DNA from: Aristolochia californica
Taxonomy: Eukaryota > Streptophyta > Magnoliopsida > Piperales > Aristolochiaceae
Length of the DNA: 64,000 nt
Assembly (NCBI GenBank): GCA_029961685.1
Contig: JARWKL010000009.1
Coordinates: forward strand, 23,617,237-23,681,236
Direction: 5' to 3'
A program made the position numbers and the translations under genes. Each line of letters starts with the position of its first letter. Position 1 is the stretch's first letter. The notes beneath the pieces were generated by a model. It did no database searches. It saw nothing but the letters and a program-made list of their open reading frames with translations, and was not told where the DNA came from. Shown piece by piece: positions 22,303 through 32,980 of the stretch.

Positions 22303-23309
22303 TAAATATTTGTAAGTCCATTCTCTTACGTATTCAACCAATTTTCAATCGGATTTATCGACAAAGAGAAATCAATATTTGAAGAAACAAAGGTCAGATA
22401 GAAAAAAAGGTTCGAGCAGCAGCATAAAGCTTCAACTTCCAAGGTATTTTATGCTATCAAGAATGAAAATTTATATGGATAATTATATATCAAAAGAAAT
22501 ATATGTAAGTATATTTTCTTACCTATTCAACCAATTCTTGATCTGAGTTTTTTATAAGAAGATATTGCTCTTGGAAGAGTCAATGGTCATGCTGAAAAAA
22601 AAAGAGAAACAATACTTAGTTCGGCCAGATGACAGGGACCGAGATCTATCAGATTATTTATTTTCTTATAATTATATTTTATGAAGGGAAGTTATACTTG
22701 GATGAAAGGTATTTAAGTCTAGTTTCATAAGGATAAAATTTCATGTAAATATTATCAATATGAAAATATATATTTTCATTGGAAGAATCAAAGGTCATGC
22801 TAGTATTCTGTTGCATTGAAAAATCAGAATTTAAGCCCATTGTTTTCACTTTTTGAGTTGATATATCAGGAAAATATCTCACTTCTCCCAGGTTTGAGGG
22901 CTTATTTATACATTTATAATATTTGGGATTATTTCTACATTTATGATATTTGGTTCAAGCTGGGATCACTGCCATTACCTCCCAGTTTGAGGGGGAGAAG
23001 TAGAAGAAGTGCAAGAAAGATATATTTTATTCCATATATTGTGGATAAGTTTATGTGACCAAAATATTCAAGAAAGGGGGAGCACAAAAGATGAATATTC
23101 TGCATCTAAGAAAAAAATATTTATATCGGATTATGATTATTTCTTGGGTCCTTCTACAAGGTTTATTATTTTGGTTTGTGTTATATGTGTTGGAAGATGG
23201 TCGTGTTATATTCAGTTACAGCTATTATGTCTCTTTGGAGACATTATTATTGAAGAAGAGGTGAGCTCGGTATCCTTTCTCATATCATCATTTATTTGAC
23301 CCCTTCAAA

Positions 23310-23475
23310 AAAAATCACGGTTGGGAAACCATGATGGGCCATGTCAAAAAAATATCATGGTTGGGAAACCATGATGGAGGAACTTGATACCCAGAAAAAA
23401 AAATATCACGGTTGGGAAACCATGATAGGCCATATAAAAAAATAATATCACGGTTGAGAAACCATGAGAGAGGAA
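23310..23475. repeat. Four tandem copies of a perfect-hairpin motif
   Basis: ATCACGGTTGGGAAACCATGAT or close variants occur at about 23314, 23347, 23404 and 23449. The variant ATCATGGTT-GGGA-AACCATGAT is a self-complementary 9-bp stem. Between them alternate GGGCCAT and GAGGAACTT words. This is the last part of the internal region, close to the polypurine tract. Confidence 0.85.
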
Positions 23476-24360
23476 CTTATTATTACATTTATAGTATATA
23501 CCCCCCTGAATTGGCCAGCTGAGCCTCATGGAAGAGAGCATGAGGGGGAGTGTTGGAAAATGGGAGGACATGCATTTTATACAAAAAAATTCTATACATC
23601 ATTTGCAGCAAGTTGGGAGTTCATGATGTTCTCCCACCCCTAGCTTGAGGGGGAGTGTTGGAAGATGGGCTCCAATCCACACAACCAAGGAAGACCCACA
23701 TATCTAAGAGTATTATAAGATGGGACACACGACCAAGGAAGGCCCACATGATGGGCCCAAGCACATAAGAAGTAGGACCCACCATGAATACCACGAGCTG
23801 ACATCCTTATCACATAAGTTGGAAGATCAAGAATGACTCACAAAGATAACCACAAGCTGGTTGGAAGATCAAGAAAGACTCACAAAGATAACCACGAGCT
23901 GACATCTTTATCTTATGGTCACGTCATAAAAGAGTTCTAGTTTGAGTTATGTTTGTCTTCTATTTATATTAAGTTATTTAATTATGCTAAGGCTAATCCT
24001 TAAGTGTTAGATTTTGGATGTAATTGGGACAAAGGTAGTTTTATTGTAATTGGACTCTACTACCTTCCTCTATTATAAATAGAGGTTCATGTACTTTGAT
24101 TATAGTAAGTTAATGAAGTCAATGGAGTATTTCTCTTTTCCATAAATTCAACAACTTGTACTAGGGTTTCTTACCCTCATGTATAAATATGAATTATGGA
24201 GGAAAGGCTCATACAAGAATCTCCCCTTGTGTTTGTGAGAAACCCTGTAAGGGATCGAGTTTTCTTTCCAAATATCCTCTTATTTCTTCTTTTTGTCTTC
24301 TCCTTTTCTCCTCCTTTCTTATCCTATCCTGTTTGAGACATGAAACCCTAGAATCTAACA

Positions 24361-25472
24361 AAACAAAAAATACAAATTAAAAGGAAAACTTGCACCCTTT
24401 TCAATTGGTGAGACAACCATCTCCTAGAGAGTTTCAAGTCTCCAACTCTTTGAGCAAAAGTGTTGATGTAGAGGATCTTGATAATGCTACGAATATTGAG
24501 TGATTTGAGAGAATGATGCGGTTTTACAAAATATACAACACTTTTTCTCTCAAAATGGTTTAATATGATTATAATTGAATTTTCTATTTTAGTGCTTTGA
24601 ATTGCCAATAAATTCTCATTTAATGCTCCTCAACAAGTTTAGGGCCCTATTTATAACTTTCCTAGCCAAACTATCCCTTTTTGCCTATTTACAAAAAGCT
24701 GAAAAAGTGTGGATCAATCACGATAAAGGTATGATCCATCAACTATCTATAAAAGATATATTTTTTAAGTTTTCCAAGATTTTTGATTGACCGGGTCATC
24801 AATCAATGAGTTTTGGACCTTTAAGAAAACTCATTGAACCTTTTAGATTGATCATGCTTTATAGAAATAATTGTGCAGTGACCATTATGCAACAAAATAT
24901 GATTGATCATGCTTGATAACCTTATCTAACAATATTCAAGATATTGGTAATGCTAAACTTGATGATCGATCATGCTTTATAAGTTATGCATTACTACATT
25001 TAGAATGATCAATAAAGCCCATGTAGGTTGATTGATCAAGCTATAGCCAGTGTACTAATTTGAGTTCTAAGCATGATGAAAGCAAGAGTAAGGATTTTAA
25101 AAAGGGTAAGTAAATTTTATGCATCATTTAAACATGATTTTGGAAAACTTCATGCCCTAAAGCTCTAATTCTCTTGTATACCTTAAAATTGAAGTTTGGT
25201 GACTATCCTCATACATGGCTAGGGTTCTTGAGATATTTCTAAATGACTTGACTCTAGTCTTCAAGCTTTACTCATAGGTGCTTCTTCAAGACAACTTGAC
25301 ACATCATATGGCTCAAGGTTGTGAGTTGAAATTTATCAATTTGTTTATAGACCTTGATATTGTGTTTCTCGAGGGAAATGCATATGAAATTCTTGAGTTG
25401 CAAATATTCTCACAAACGTGGTTAAGTTTTGTTATAGTAAAAATATGAATGTGGGTCAATCTAGGTTAACAA
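24361..25472 (-). repeat. SIRE/Maximus-like copia 3' LTR, inner fragment
   Basis: The minus-strand LTR begins TGTTAACCTAGATTG at 25472, next to a purine tract (complement of ATCTCCCTCTTTTTGA, about 25473-25489), the signature of SIRE/Maximus elements. It contains several GATCGATCATGC-like words. The remainder of the LTR is 17689-18058, separated by copia element 1. A homologous fragment lies at 57061-57580. Confidence 0.7.
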
Positions 25473-26199
25473 TCTCCCTCTTTTTGATAATGACAAAACC
25501 TAACTCATAGAACTTAAAAAAATCGCACATCCAAATAAATTCAGAATTTATTTGATAGTTTCTCCCCCTTATTTTGTGCATACAATTTTAATTTGGATTT
25601 AAATTAAGTTGTCTCCCCATTTTTTGTCGCAGATAAAAAAGATTGCATAGAAAGAAAAGATAGATGCACACATAATGGGTTCAAGGCCTTTCATTTCAGA
25701 TATGTCAAAAGGTGTACAAATGAGATATAATATATTGACCTTAACATTTAAAGTACTAGTCAAAGTAGAAAATGAGGTCAATCCTAGGTCAAAATGGATA
25801 GATAGTAGGAAACTAAATTGAGGGTGGAGGTAGACACAATGAAAGATAAACAACCATCGAGTGAAGAAGACATTTCACTTCCATCAATTCTTCTCGACTT
25901 GAGCCGATTAGTTGTGAACAAGTGTTTCCTTTACATTAGCCATATCATCCTCAACTGGTGTAAGGCGGTTGGAGTTAGATGATATATTTCTCTTCTTTCT
26001 CTTCATAAATTGGTATTTCTCCTCTTGATTCTAGTTGGGACTGGGTTCATCAATCGAGAAGTCTTCTTCTTCAATGCCCTTCCCCTCGGAATGCATAGAG
26101 TCCCAATAGCCTCTAACTTTTCAAAACAGAATTTTCTGACTTTCAACTTGTTAGAAGGTGGGACCAAACCCACCATACCCATAAGAGGTGGCATCATGA
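25473..26199 (-). pseudogene. 3' internal tail of the SIRE/Maximus-like copia
   Basis: Between the purine tract and the solo LTR, the minus strand shows post-pol spacer text: two short frames (25853-25599 and 26197-26003, the latter with RRNTNL at its end) and purine stretches AAGGGGGAGAAAC. No RNase H was recognised, so pol is outside or deleted. These frames are not supported as genes. Confidence 0.45.
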
Positions 26200-26204
26200 G
26201 TCAC

Positions 26205-26543
26205 TAATGAGAATGCAAAATGTCAAAATTTTTTCCCTTAATACTTAGGCTTTTATAATTATTTGGTGCCTAAATATACTCATTATTCTTATATTTTGAT
26301 TTAGGATGCAAATGAAGGCATAAAGTGCAAAACAAAGTTAATTGGCGATTCTGGACAGTTTCAATATTTCTTCGTAATCTAGACATAACTCGCTCATATG
26401 CACTCTGATTGAGATAATTCAAGATGATATGAAATGCCAAGAAAAATTTCTAAAACTCTTATTTTTTGAATTTTGAGAGATACTGGCTGCATCTAGGTCG
26501 AAATCTGGCGGTATGTGCATTGTGATGTCTTGTAACGAGAAAG

Positions 26544-26575
<32 letters not shown>

Positions 26576-27452
26576 TGGAGGAGGATAAAAAGAGGAAAAC
26601 CCTAAACCTTAAGGGACTAAGAAGAGATGGAGGCACAAGGACAGTTCGGCCGACCCCCCTCTTTTTCCCTTCTCTAGTTTTTCCTCCACTTTTCTCTACT
26701 TTTTCATTGAGTTTTCTTCATGGCCCTGCGTGACTAAACTTTCATTGTTCAATTTATGTTTTGAGTATCAGATGCTCTTTTGTAATATTTTTTCATGATT
26801 GTCGCATTAATCTCTAGGAGGCCTACTAGTTTATTACTCGTTGCAATCTACTGCTGGATTAGATGTCAAATCCATAATTGTTTGATCCCTCTAACTTGTG
26901 AAGCAATTGAGATTTGATGATTTGCTGCGTCAAGAATTATTAGATCTTAAGAAGAACACTGGACTAAATTAAATGCAGCTGTTTGTGCTTGTGTTTTTTA
27001 GTTTCATCGATCTCTCTAATTCTTAAGGTTGCTGCTAGATTAAACCTTTAGTGCTTGTCTTGGGTAGTTTAGTGGTTAGGGTTAATTGGATCACTTGTTT
27101 TCTAATTAAATATGACTAAGGAGAGATAGGAAGATAGTTCCAATGGTGAATACTCAATTGCGAATTGATATATGCTTGCATCAATGATCAGTTGTGAAAT
27201 TTCGATCGTGGATATTGACTTAGACCAATGTTTTTTCTTTTGATTGATTTTGATCCTTTAATTTGAATTGTTGTTTAGTTGTTTTTCTTAAAAGTGTTTT
27301 CGTTATACTCAACATCCCCACCCCCACCCCATCCTTGTTCACAAAGCTTTAAATTAGACTAATCACTTTTCGTGGGAATGATCCTTACTCGCACTGCTAC
27401 ATATATTTTTACGATATAGGTTTTATTTTTGGTTGGCTGTGATAGTACACCA
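26205..27452 (+). mobile_element. Probable solo LTR (Ty3/gypsy, Tat/Athila-type end)
   Basis: The 1248-bp block is flanked by GTCAC at 26200-26204 and 27453-27457. It begins TAATGAGAATGC (TG decayed) and ends GATAGTACACCA. The text GGAATGATCCTTACTCGCACT near its end is typical of the region before the primer-binding site in Tat/Athila-like LTRs. It includes a 29-base G run. There is no internal region, so recombination between LTRs is the likely origin. Confidence 0.6.
26547..26575. repeat. 29-base G homopolymer
   Basis: Uninterrupted G run after AAGGGA, inside the probable solo LTR. This is the second such run in the window. Confidence 0.95.
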
Positions 27453-27461
27453 GTCACCACA

Positions 27462-27873
27462 TGAGGTGGCATGATGAGTCATCACACAAGGTTGAATCCT
27501 CATCATATGAGTGGGAAGATTTGGAAATCTTCCTTGATTAATGTGTTTGATTGATCTTCTTTTGATTGATGTACTTTAGCTAATCATGATTAATGTAATT
27601 AGGGATCCCAATTGATTGAGGAGTTTCCCTAAATATGTAATGGAAATAGTATAAATAGGGGTCTTGTTTGAGGGCTTCAATCAAGCTCTCCTCTTCTCAA
27701 ATTCTTGGAAGAATCTCTCTCCCAGCCTAAAATCTCTCTTCTCCCTTTTCTCTTCTTTCCTATCTACTTCTCTCTCTCTCTCTCTCTTTACTCTTTTCTT
27801 CTCTTCTATCTCCCCTCTCTTATCCCTCTCTCATCTTGCTCATGATTTCAAGCATGGGGTCCTAAATTCAAGA
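27462..27873 (+). repeat. 5' LTR of copia element 2
   Basis: It starts near TGAGGTGGCATGATGAG and ends at CCTAAATTCAAGA directly before the primer-binding site TGGTATCAGAGCATTG at 27874. The end is homologous to the copia LTR at 60744-61120 (CTTAAATTCTACA). It includes a CT-rich tract at 27767-27790. The exact start is uncertain and the 3' mate is missing. Confidence 0.7.
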
Positions 27874-30800
27874 TGGTATCAGAGCATTGAATTTAGGAAC
27901 CTCACGTCAAAAGGATGTTCTAAGTTATGATCAAAACTACTCGTAGAAGGTTCTTTGTGAAGTAAGATTGTTGAGATAAGTTTATTTTTCATTCTTGTTA
28001 TTATGATTTTATGCTTATGGTTTTATTACCTCTAGAAGATGGTTCAAAGATGATTTTATTACTGTCTTCATCATGTGAAAGTATTGAGATTTATGCATCT
28101 CGGATTAGAAGAAGTTTACAAAGGTTGTTTTTGTTAGTTTGCAACTTCTTGGCTGAAAATTGGTTTATATTGAGATTTTTTGCAGGAAGACTTATTATTT
28201 CATGGGAAAAAGATATTTATGATGAAGTACAATGTTCTTGAGCCTATTATGAGTGGTTTTTTATCCATTGGATTTCAGAAATCTAATTACTTATCTTCTA
28301 TGCTAAGCTTCTCCATTAACAGAGTAGTTTGAAGAGTTGGAATTCTACTCGATTTTGTGACTTTTTTTGGAGATTTGTTTTTGAAATCTTGGTGATTATA
28401 TGAGTATTACAGAGATATTCTCATCTCTCATGCCAAGTTTCATTAGTTTTTACTAAAAATAGAAAGGTAAATCTGATAGAAGAAGGTTATTTTTTGTGCA
28501 AAGTGTTGTGCATAATTTTTAAAAATGAGGAGGCCAGACCTTGTTTGATTCAAAGGCATAAGTTGGCTGCTTGTTCTTGAAAAATCAAGAATGGAATATT
28601 GAGTTTTACATAAAATGAAGGAAGCTGAAAATAATTAAGGAAGTAGTCCTTTGGAAAGTCTTGTTGGCTCCAATCTATTTGAAGAAAGATTGTTATTTTT
28701 TTTTTTTTTTTTTGAGATTTCACATTCAATCAATATCTTCTTGATTAGGCCTGATTTGTTTAATTTTTAATCAATCATATCTTGCCTAAATCATGAGGGA
28801 TTGAATCTAGACTGATTTATTCCAAGTTGGAGTCAAATATATTTTTGGAATGATCTTGGAAAGATCTAAATCAGAATGTCACCTCACTTTACTTGATTTC
28901 ATGTTTGTTGATTGATTTTTTCTATTCTCTAAAATGAAGACTAGAGAATTAATTATAGAATTTTTGGCTAGAAAGCTTACTTTCCTTAAAGGGTTCCCTC
29001 GCCTAAAATGCTTGATAAGCTCGGGTTCTCCTCTCATATACCCAAGCTAGTCTTGGCTTCACTTGATTCTACAAGTCGCTTACTTAGGCTACTACACATT
29101 TGAGTACACTATTACACTTGAATTGCCTCTTATGGCTGAAGAATACATGGGTAGCAAGAATGATATTCTCAAGATTACTACCGTACCGTTGCGAAGGATA
29201 TCAAATTACTTGAGCTTGTCCACATTGGTTTGGTGGTTTCTTATTACAAGGGACCTACTTGGTCACCTAACCAAACTTGGGCCACCCATTGATGAAGAAG
29301 ATGTTGCTTATGCTAAGTGGTTAAAAAATTACACTTTGGTAATTAGTTGGCTCATCAATAGCATGGAAGAACTTTTCTCCAACAATGTTGTTCATCTTGA
29401 CACCTCCAAGAAAATTTTGGAGACATGTGCTAAGTTGTACTCTAGCTCCGACAACTTACAAAGGCCATACGATATTCTCCAAAGTATGTTCAATACTAAA
29501 AAAGGAGAAAATATCCATGAATATTTGGTTCGATTTAAAGGCATTCTTCAATAATGGAAGCTAGCTCAACCTAACTCTACCGATGTCTCTGTCCAAGACA
29601 AGCAGAAAAAAGCCTTGGCCACTTCTATTTACCTAGCAAATATTACACCATACCTTGAGGTTGGTAAAGCTCAACTTCTTGCGCCTCTGCTATTCCCACC
29701 TTTGATGTGTATGTGTCACATTACTCCGCATTCCGAACTCTTCTTCCCCTTCTCCCACTGAAGTATCATCCTCTATGTACTCCAGGAATAGGGGAACATC
29801 AATCGATCGTGGCCGAGGCAATAGAAGAAATTATAGAGGTGGACAAGGAAGAGTTGGAAGGAATGGTTCCTCTAGGACAGAAGGTAATGAATGCACCCAT
29901 TGTGTAAAATATGGCCACACTATTGATTAGTGTTGGAAAATCCATGGCACGCCAGAATGGGCCAAGGATAATCAAGCCTCAATAAGTGGTACGAAGGAGG
30001 ACAAGTCTGCCCCAGCAATAGAAAAGAAAACCCTTAACAATGATGAGTATGACTTATTCTAGAAAATGAAAACTCTGATGGTCTCTCTTCTGGTTCTCCT
30101 CAACTACTGCTGCCACCACCGCTTTGGATATGCTCTCTGCCACTTCCTCCTCTTCATCCTAGATAATTGACTTAGGGGCCTTTGAGCATCTCAGAGGTAA
30201 CAAAAATCTACTCCACTTTGTCTCTCCTTGTCTCTCGAATAAAATCGTAACCATAGCTGATGGCTCCCAAACTGAAGTTCTTAGGAAAAGATCCTCCTTT
30301 GTTACACCATCACTTCCTCTCACAAATATTCTCTTTGTTCCTACCTTTACCTTGAATCTTTTATCTGTTAGTCAACTTACACAACATTTCAATTGCTCCA
30401 TTACCTTCTCACCCACTTTATGTGTATTTTAGGATCTTATAACGAAGCAAGTGATTGGTGGAGGGCATGAACAAGGGGGGCTCTACTACCTAGACGTGCC
30501 TCAAATAAATGTCATCTCAACCAAGCACACTAAGACAAGTGAATGACACAATCGGTTGAGACATCCATCCACACAATTTCTTCATCTTCTTTTCCTACTT
30601 TTAAGGATAAGTTAAGTTTAAATTGTGAAGTGTGTCAACAGAGCAAACACCAAAGAACCACATACTCTCCTCGTCCTAAAATAAAAAGTGTTGCTCCTTT
30701 TTCGTTGATTCTCACAAATGAATTGGGGACCCTTGAGCGTCTCAAACATTTCTTCAGTTAAGTAGTTATTACCTTTATTGATGATTTTACTCCTACCACA

Positions 30801-32980
30801 TGGCTATTTCTCTTTAAAGAATGATCTGAAATACCATCAATTTTTAAATCCTTTCATGCTATGGTGGTCACTCAATTTGGTAAAAAAATAAAAGCACTTA
30901 GGTCTGATAATGCCAAAGAATATACTTCTAATGATCTTGAAGATTTTTTTTTCAAGTGAATGGCATTATCCATCAAACATCTTGTGTCTACACCCCTCAA
31001 CAGAAAAGTGTATCAAATTGGAAGAACCGTAATCTTCCCGAGTTAGCTCACGACTTATTGTATACCATGAAAATACCATACTTTTATTAGCCGCATGCCA
31101 TCCTTATTGCATGCTTTCTTATAAATAGGCTACCCTCTTCCGTTCTTGGTCATAGATCCCCATATTACTTATTGCTTCCACATGGTGATCCTTTTTTGCT
31201 TCCCTTGAAAGTCTTAGAGTGTACATGCTTTGTTCATATTACCTCCCTACAACATAGTAAACTTGATCCATAATCTGTCAAGTGTAACTTCTTAGGATAC
31301 TCTCACACACAAAAGGGTTATGTTTATGACAATCCTACTCTCCCAAGGTTACTTGTTTCTAGGGATGTAACCTTTTTTGAAGATTATTCATAGTACTTTG
31401 AATATGCCTTTCCAAGTCTCTCCTCTATACCAGCCTTTCCTCCACCGGTTGTGGCCCATGCTACAGAAATTGTTCAACCCTCTGAATCATTAGCTGACAC
31501 CACACCTGTGGTATTTATGGATCCCATCGAGGTAAGTTCATCTTCTCCTATTCCTTTTGAACCACAATATGATACTCGACCCATCCCCTTAAGGAAAGAA
31601 CCTAGAGCTTGCACTAGGCCATCTACTTCTCACCTCATATCCAATTTTGTGTTTCACCTTTGTTTATCTTCTTCGTGTTATCAATTTCTTATGTCTATCT
31701 CCTCCATCTCTGTCCCATAATCCTATTAGGAGGCTCTTAAACATCCAGGGTGGAAGGAAGCAATAGAAGACAAAATGCAGGTACTCTATGCGACATGAGC
31801 TCTAGTTCCTCTTCCATCAGGAAAAAATCTATTGGATGTAAGTGGGTCTATATAGTTAAAAACAATTTGGATGGGTCAGTTACTCACCTTAAGGCCCGCC
31901 TCATTACCAAAGGCTATTCGCAGTCTTATGGGATTGATTATGAGTAAACGTTCTCTACGGTGGCCAAATTGAACTTAGTATGTATCTTATTATCTCTTGC
32001 TGCTAATTCTCCCTGGCCGGTCTATCAGCTTGATATGAAAAAAATGCTTTCCTCAATGGGGATATAAAGGAAAAAAATTATATGAAAAAACCACCTGGAT
32101 TTATGGTTGAGGGGGAGTAATAATGTCGATTGAAGAAATCCCTTTATGGTCTAAAACAATCTCCTCACACATGGTTTGATAAATTTAGCTAAGCATTGAT
32201 ACGGGAAGGAATTTTCAAATGTTCCATAGATCACTCTATGTTTCTTAAAGACACACCTAAAGGGCAAGTGCTTTTGGCCATCTATATTTATGATATTCTC
32301 TTAACCGGCAGTGGTCTCGAGGGCATTTAGAAAACCAAGGAAAAGATATGCATAGAGTTCATGACAAAAGATCTTGGACTACTTAAATACTTTCTAGGTA
32401 TTGAAGTATTACTATCCAAACATGTGATTATAATATCTCAAAGGAAGTATGTCCTTGATCTACTGGAGGAGATAAGAATGATGCGGTGTAGACTAACAGA
32501 AGCCCCTATGGATTCAAATACAAAATTATTTGTAGGCACTGAAGAAGATGTGGATATAAAAAAATATCAAAGACTTGTGAGAAAAATCATTTATCTCTGT
32601 GTAACAAGGCCTGATATATCATATGTAGTAAGTGTGGTAAGCCAATACATGCACAAACCATAATTTACTCATTGGAAAACACTAGAAAAAATATTGTGAT
32701 ACTTGAAAGGAGCTCCAAGAAGAGGACTTCTCTATAAGAACCATGGTCACTTCAAGATAGAAGGGTTCTCAGATGCAAATTGGGCCAGATCCCCGGATGA
32801 TAGAAAATCTACTTTGGGATATTATACAATGGTTGGTGGGAACTTGGTTATATGGAGAAGCAAGAAATAAAATGTAGTTGCAAGGTCCAGTGTAGAAGCA
32901 GATTACAGGGCCATGACACATAGTTAGTGAGCTTCTTTGGATGAAATCCCTTCTCACTGAATTGTGCTTGGAATAGAACA
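27874..32980 (+). pseudogene. Copia element 2 internal region (gag to RNase H), decayed
   Basis: A long non-coding leader (to about 29060, with a poly-T tract near 28690-28711) precedes gag at 29063-29560 (LRRISNYLSLSTLVWW, ISWLINSMEELFSNNVVHLD). A zinc knuckle CTHCVKYGHTID.C is at about 29890. The protease has IIDLGAFEHL, where the catalytic DSGA has become DLGA at 30169-30180. The zinc-binding part of integrase has CEVCQQSKHQRT (30620-30660), and core text runs to about 31100. RT starts at about 31750 (GCKWVYIVKNNLDG, LKARLITKGYSQ). Its YVDD box is now YIYD (about 32283). KDLGLLKYFLGIEVL and YVLDLLEEI follow, then RNase H (SDANWARSPDDRKST, about 32770) stops near 32980 at a junction with a different copia. 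Many stops are present. Confidence 0.85.

Larger units (their letters stand above)
21409..24153 (+). mobile_element. Non-autonomous LTR retrotransposon without coding capacity (LARD-like), nested in a copia LTR
   Basis: The LTRs lie at 21409-21905 and 23656-24153 (TGTTGGAAGATGGGCTCC to AAATT.AACA, about 497 bp each), with ACTTG target duplications at 21404-21408 and 24154-24158. The primer-binding site TGGTATCAGAGCAGG is at 21906, and the polypurine tract GCTTGAGGGGGAG precedes 23656. The 1750-bp interior has no gag or pol. It contains a duplicated block (about 22194-22310 and 22400-22490, AAAGCTTCAACTT..AGGTATTTTATG), a TA microsatellite, hairpin repeats, and extra purine tracts at about 22980 and 23537. 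The LTR 3' end resembles that of the copia LTR at 56542-57060, suggesting that an autonomous copia of that family mobilised it. Confidence 0.9.
21314..24360 (+). repeat. 3' LTR of copia element 1, split by an inserted element
   Basis: The LTR comprises 21314-21408 and 24159-24360. Joined, they match the 5' LTR at 18059-18333. The break carries the ACTTG duplication of the inserted element. The outer flanks AAAAA (18054-18058) and AAACA (24361-24365) may be a decayed target duplication of copia element 1. Confidence 0.85.

Noticed and set aside
23310..23475. Regularly spaced palindromic repeats resembling a CRISPR array
   Set aside because: Only four units with irregular, similar spacers in a plant LTR element; there is no cas gene, and this is eukaryotic nuclear DNA.
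26177..27482. GAGGTGGCAT.ATGAGTCA at about 26185 and 27464 as long target duplications or LTRs of one element
   Set aside because: Too long for a target duplication. The 5-bp GTCAC duplication just inside explains the solo LTR better, and the right copy belongs to the copia LTR start.
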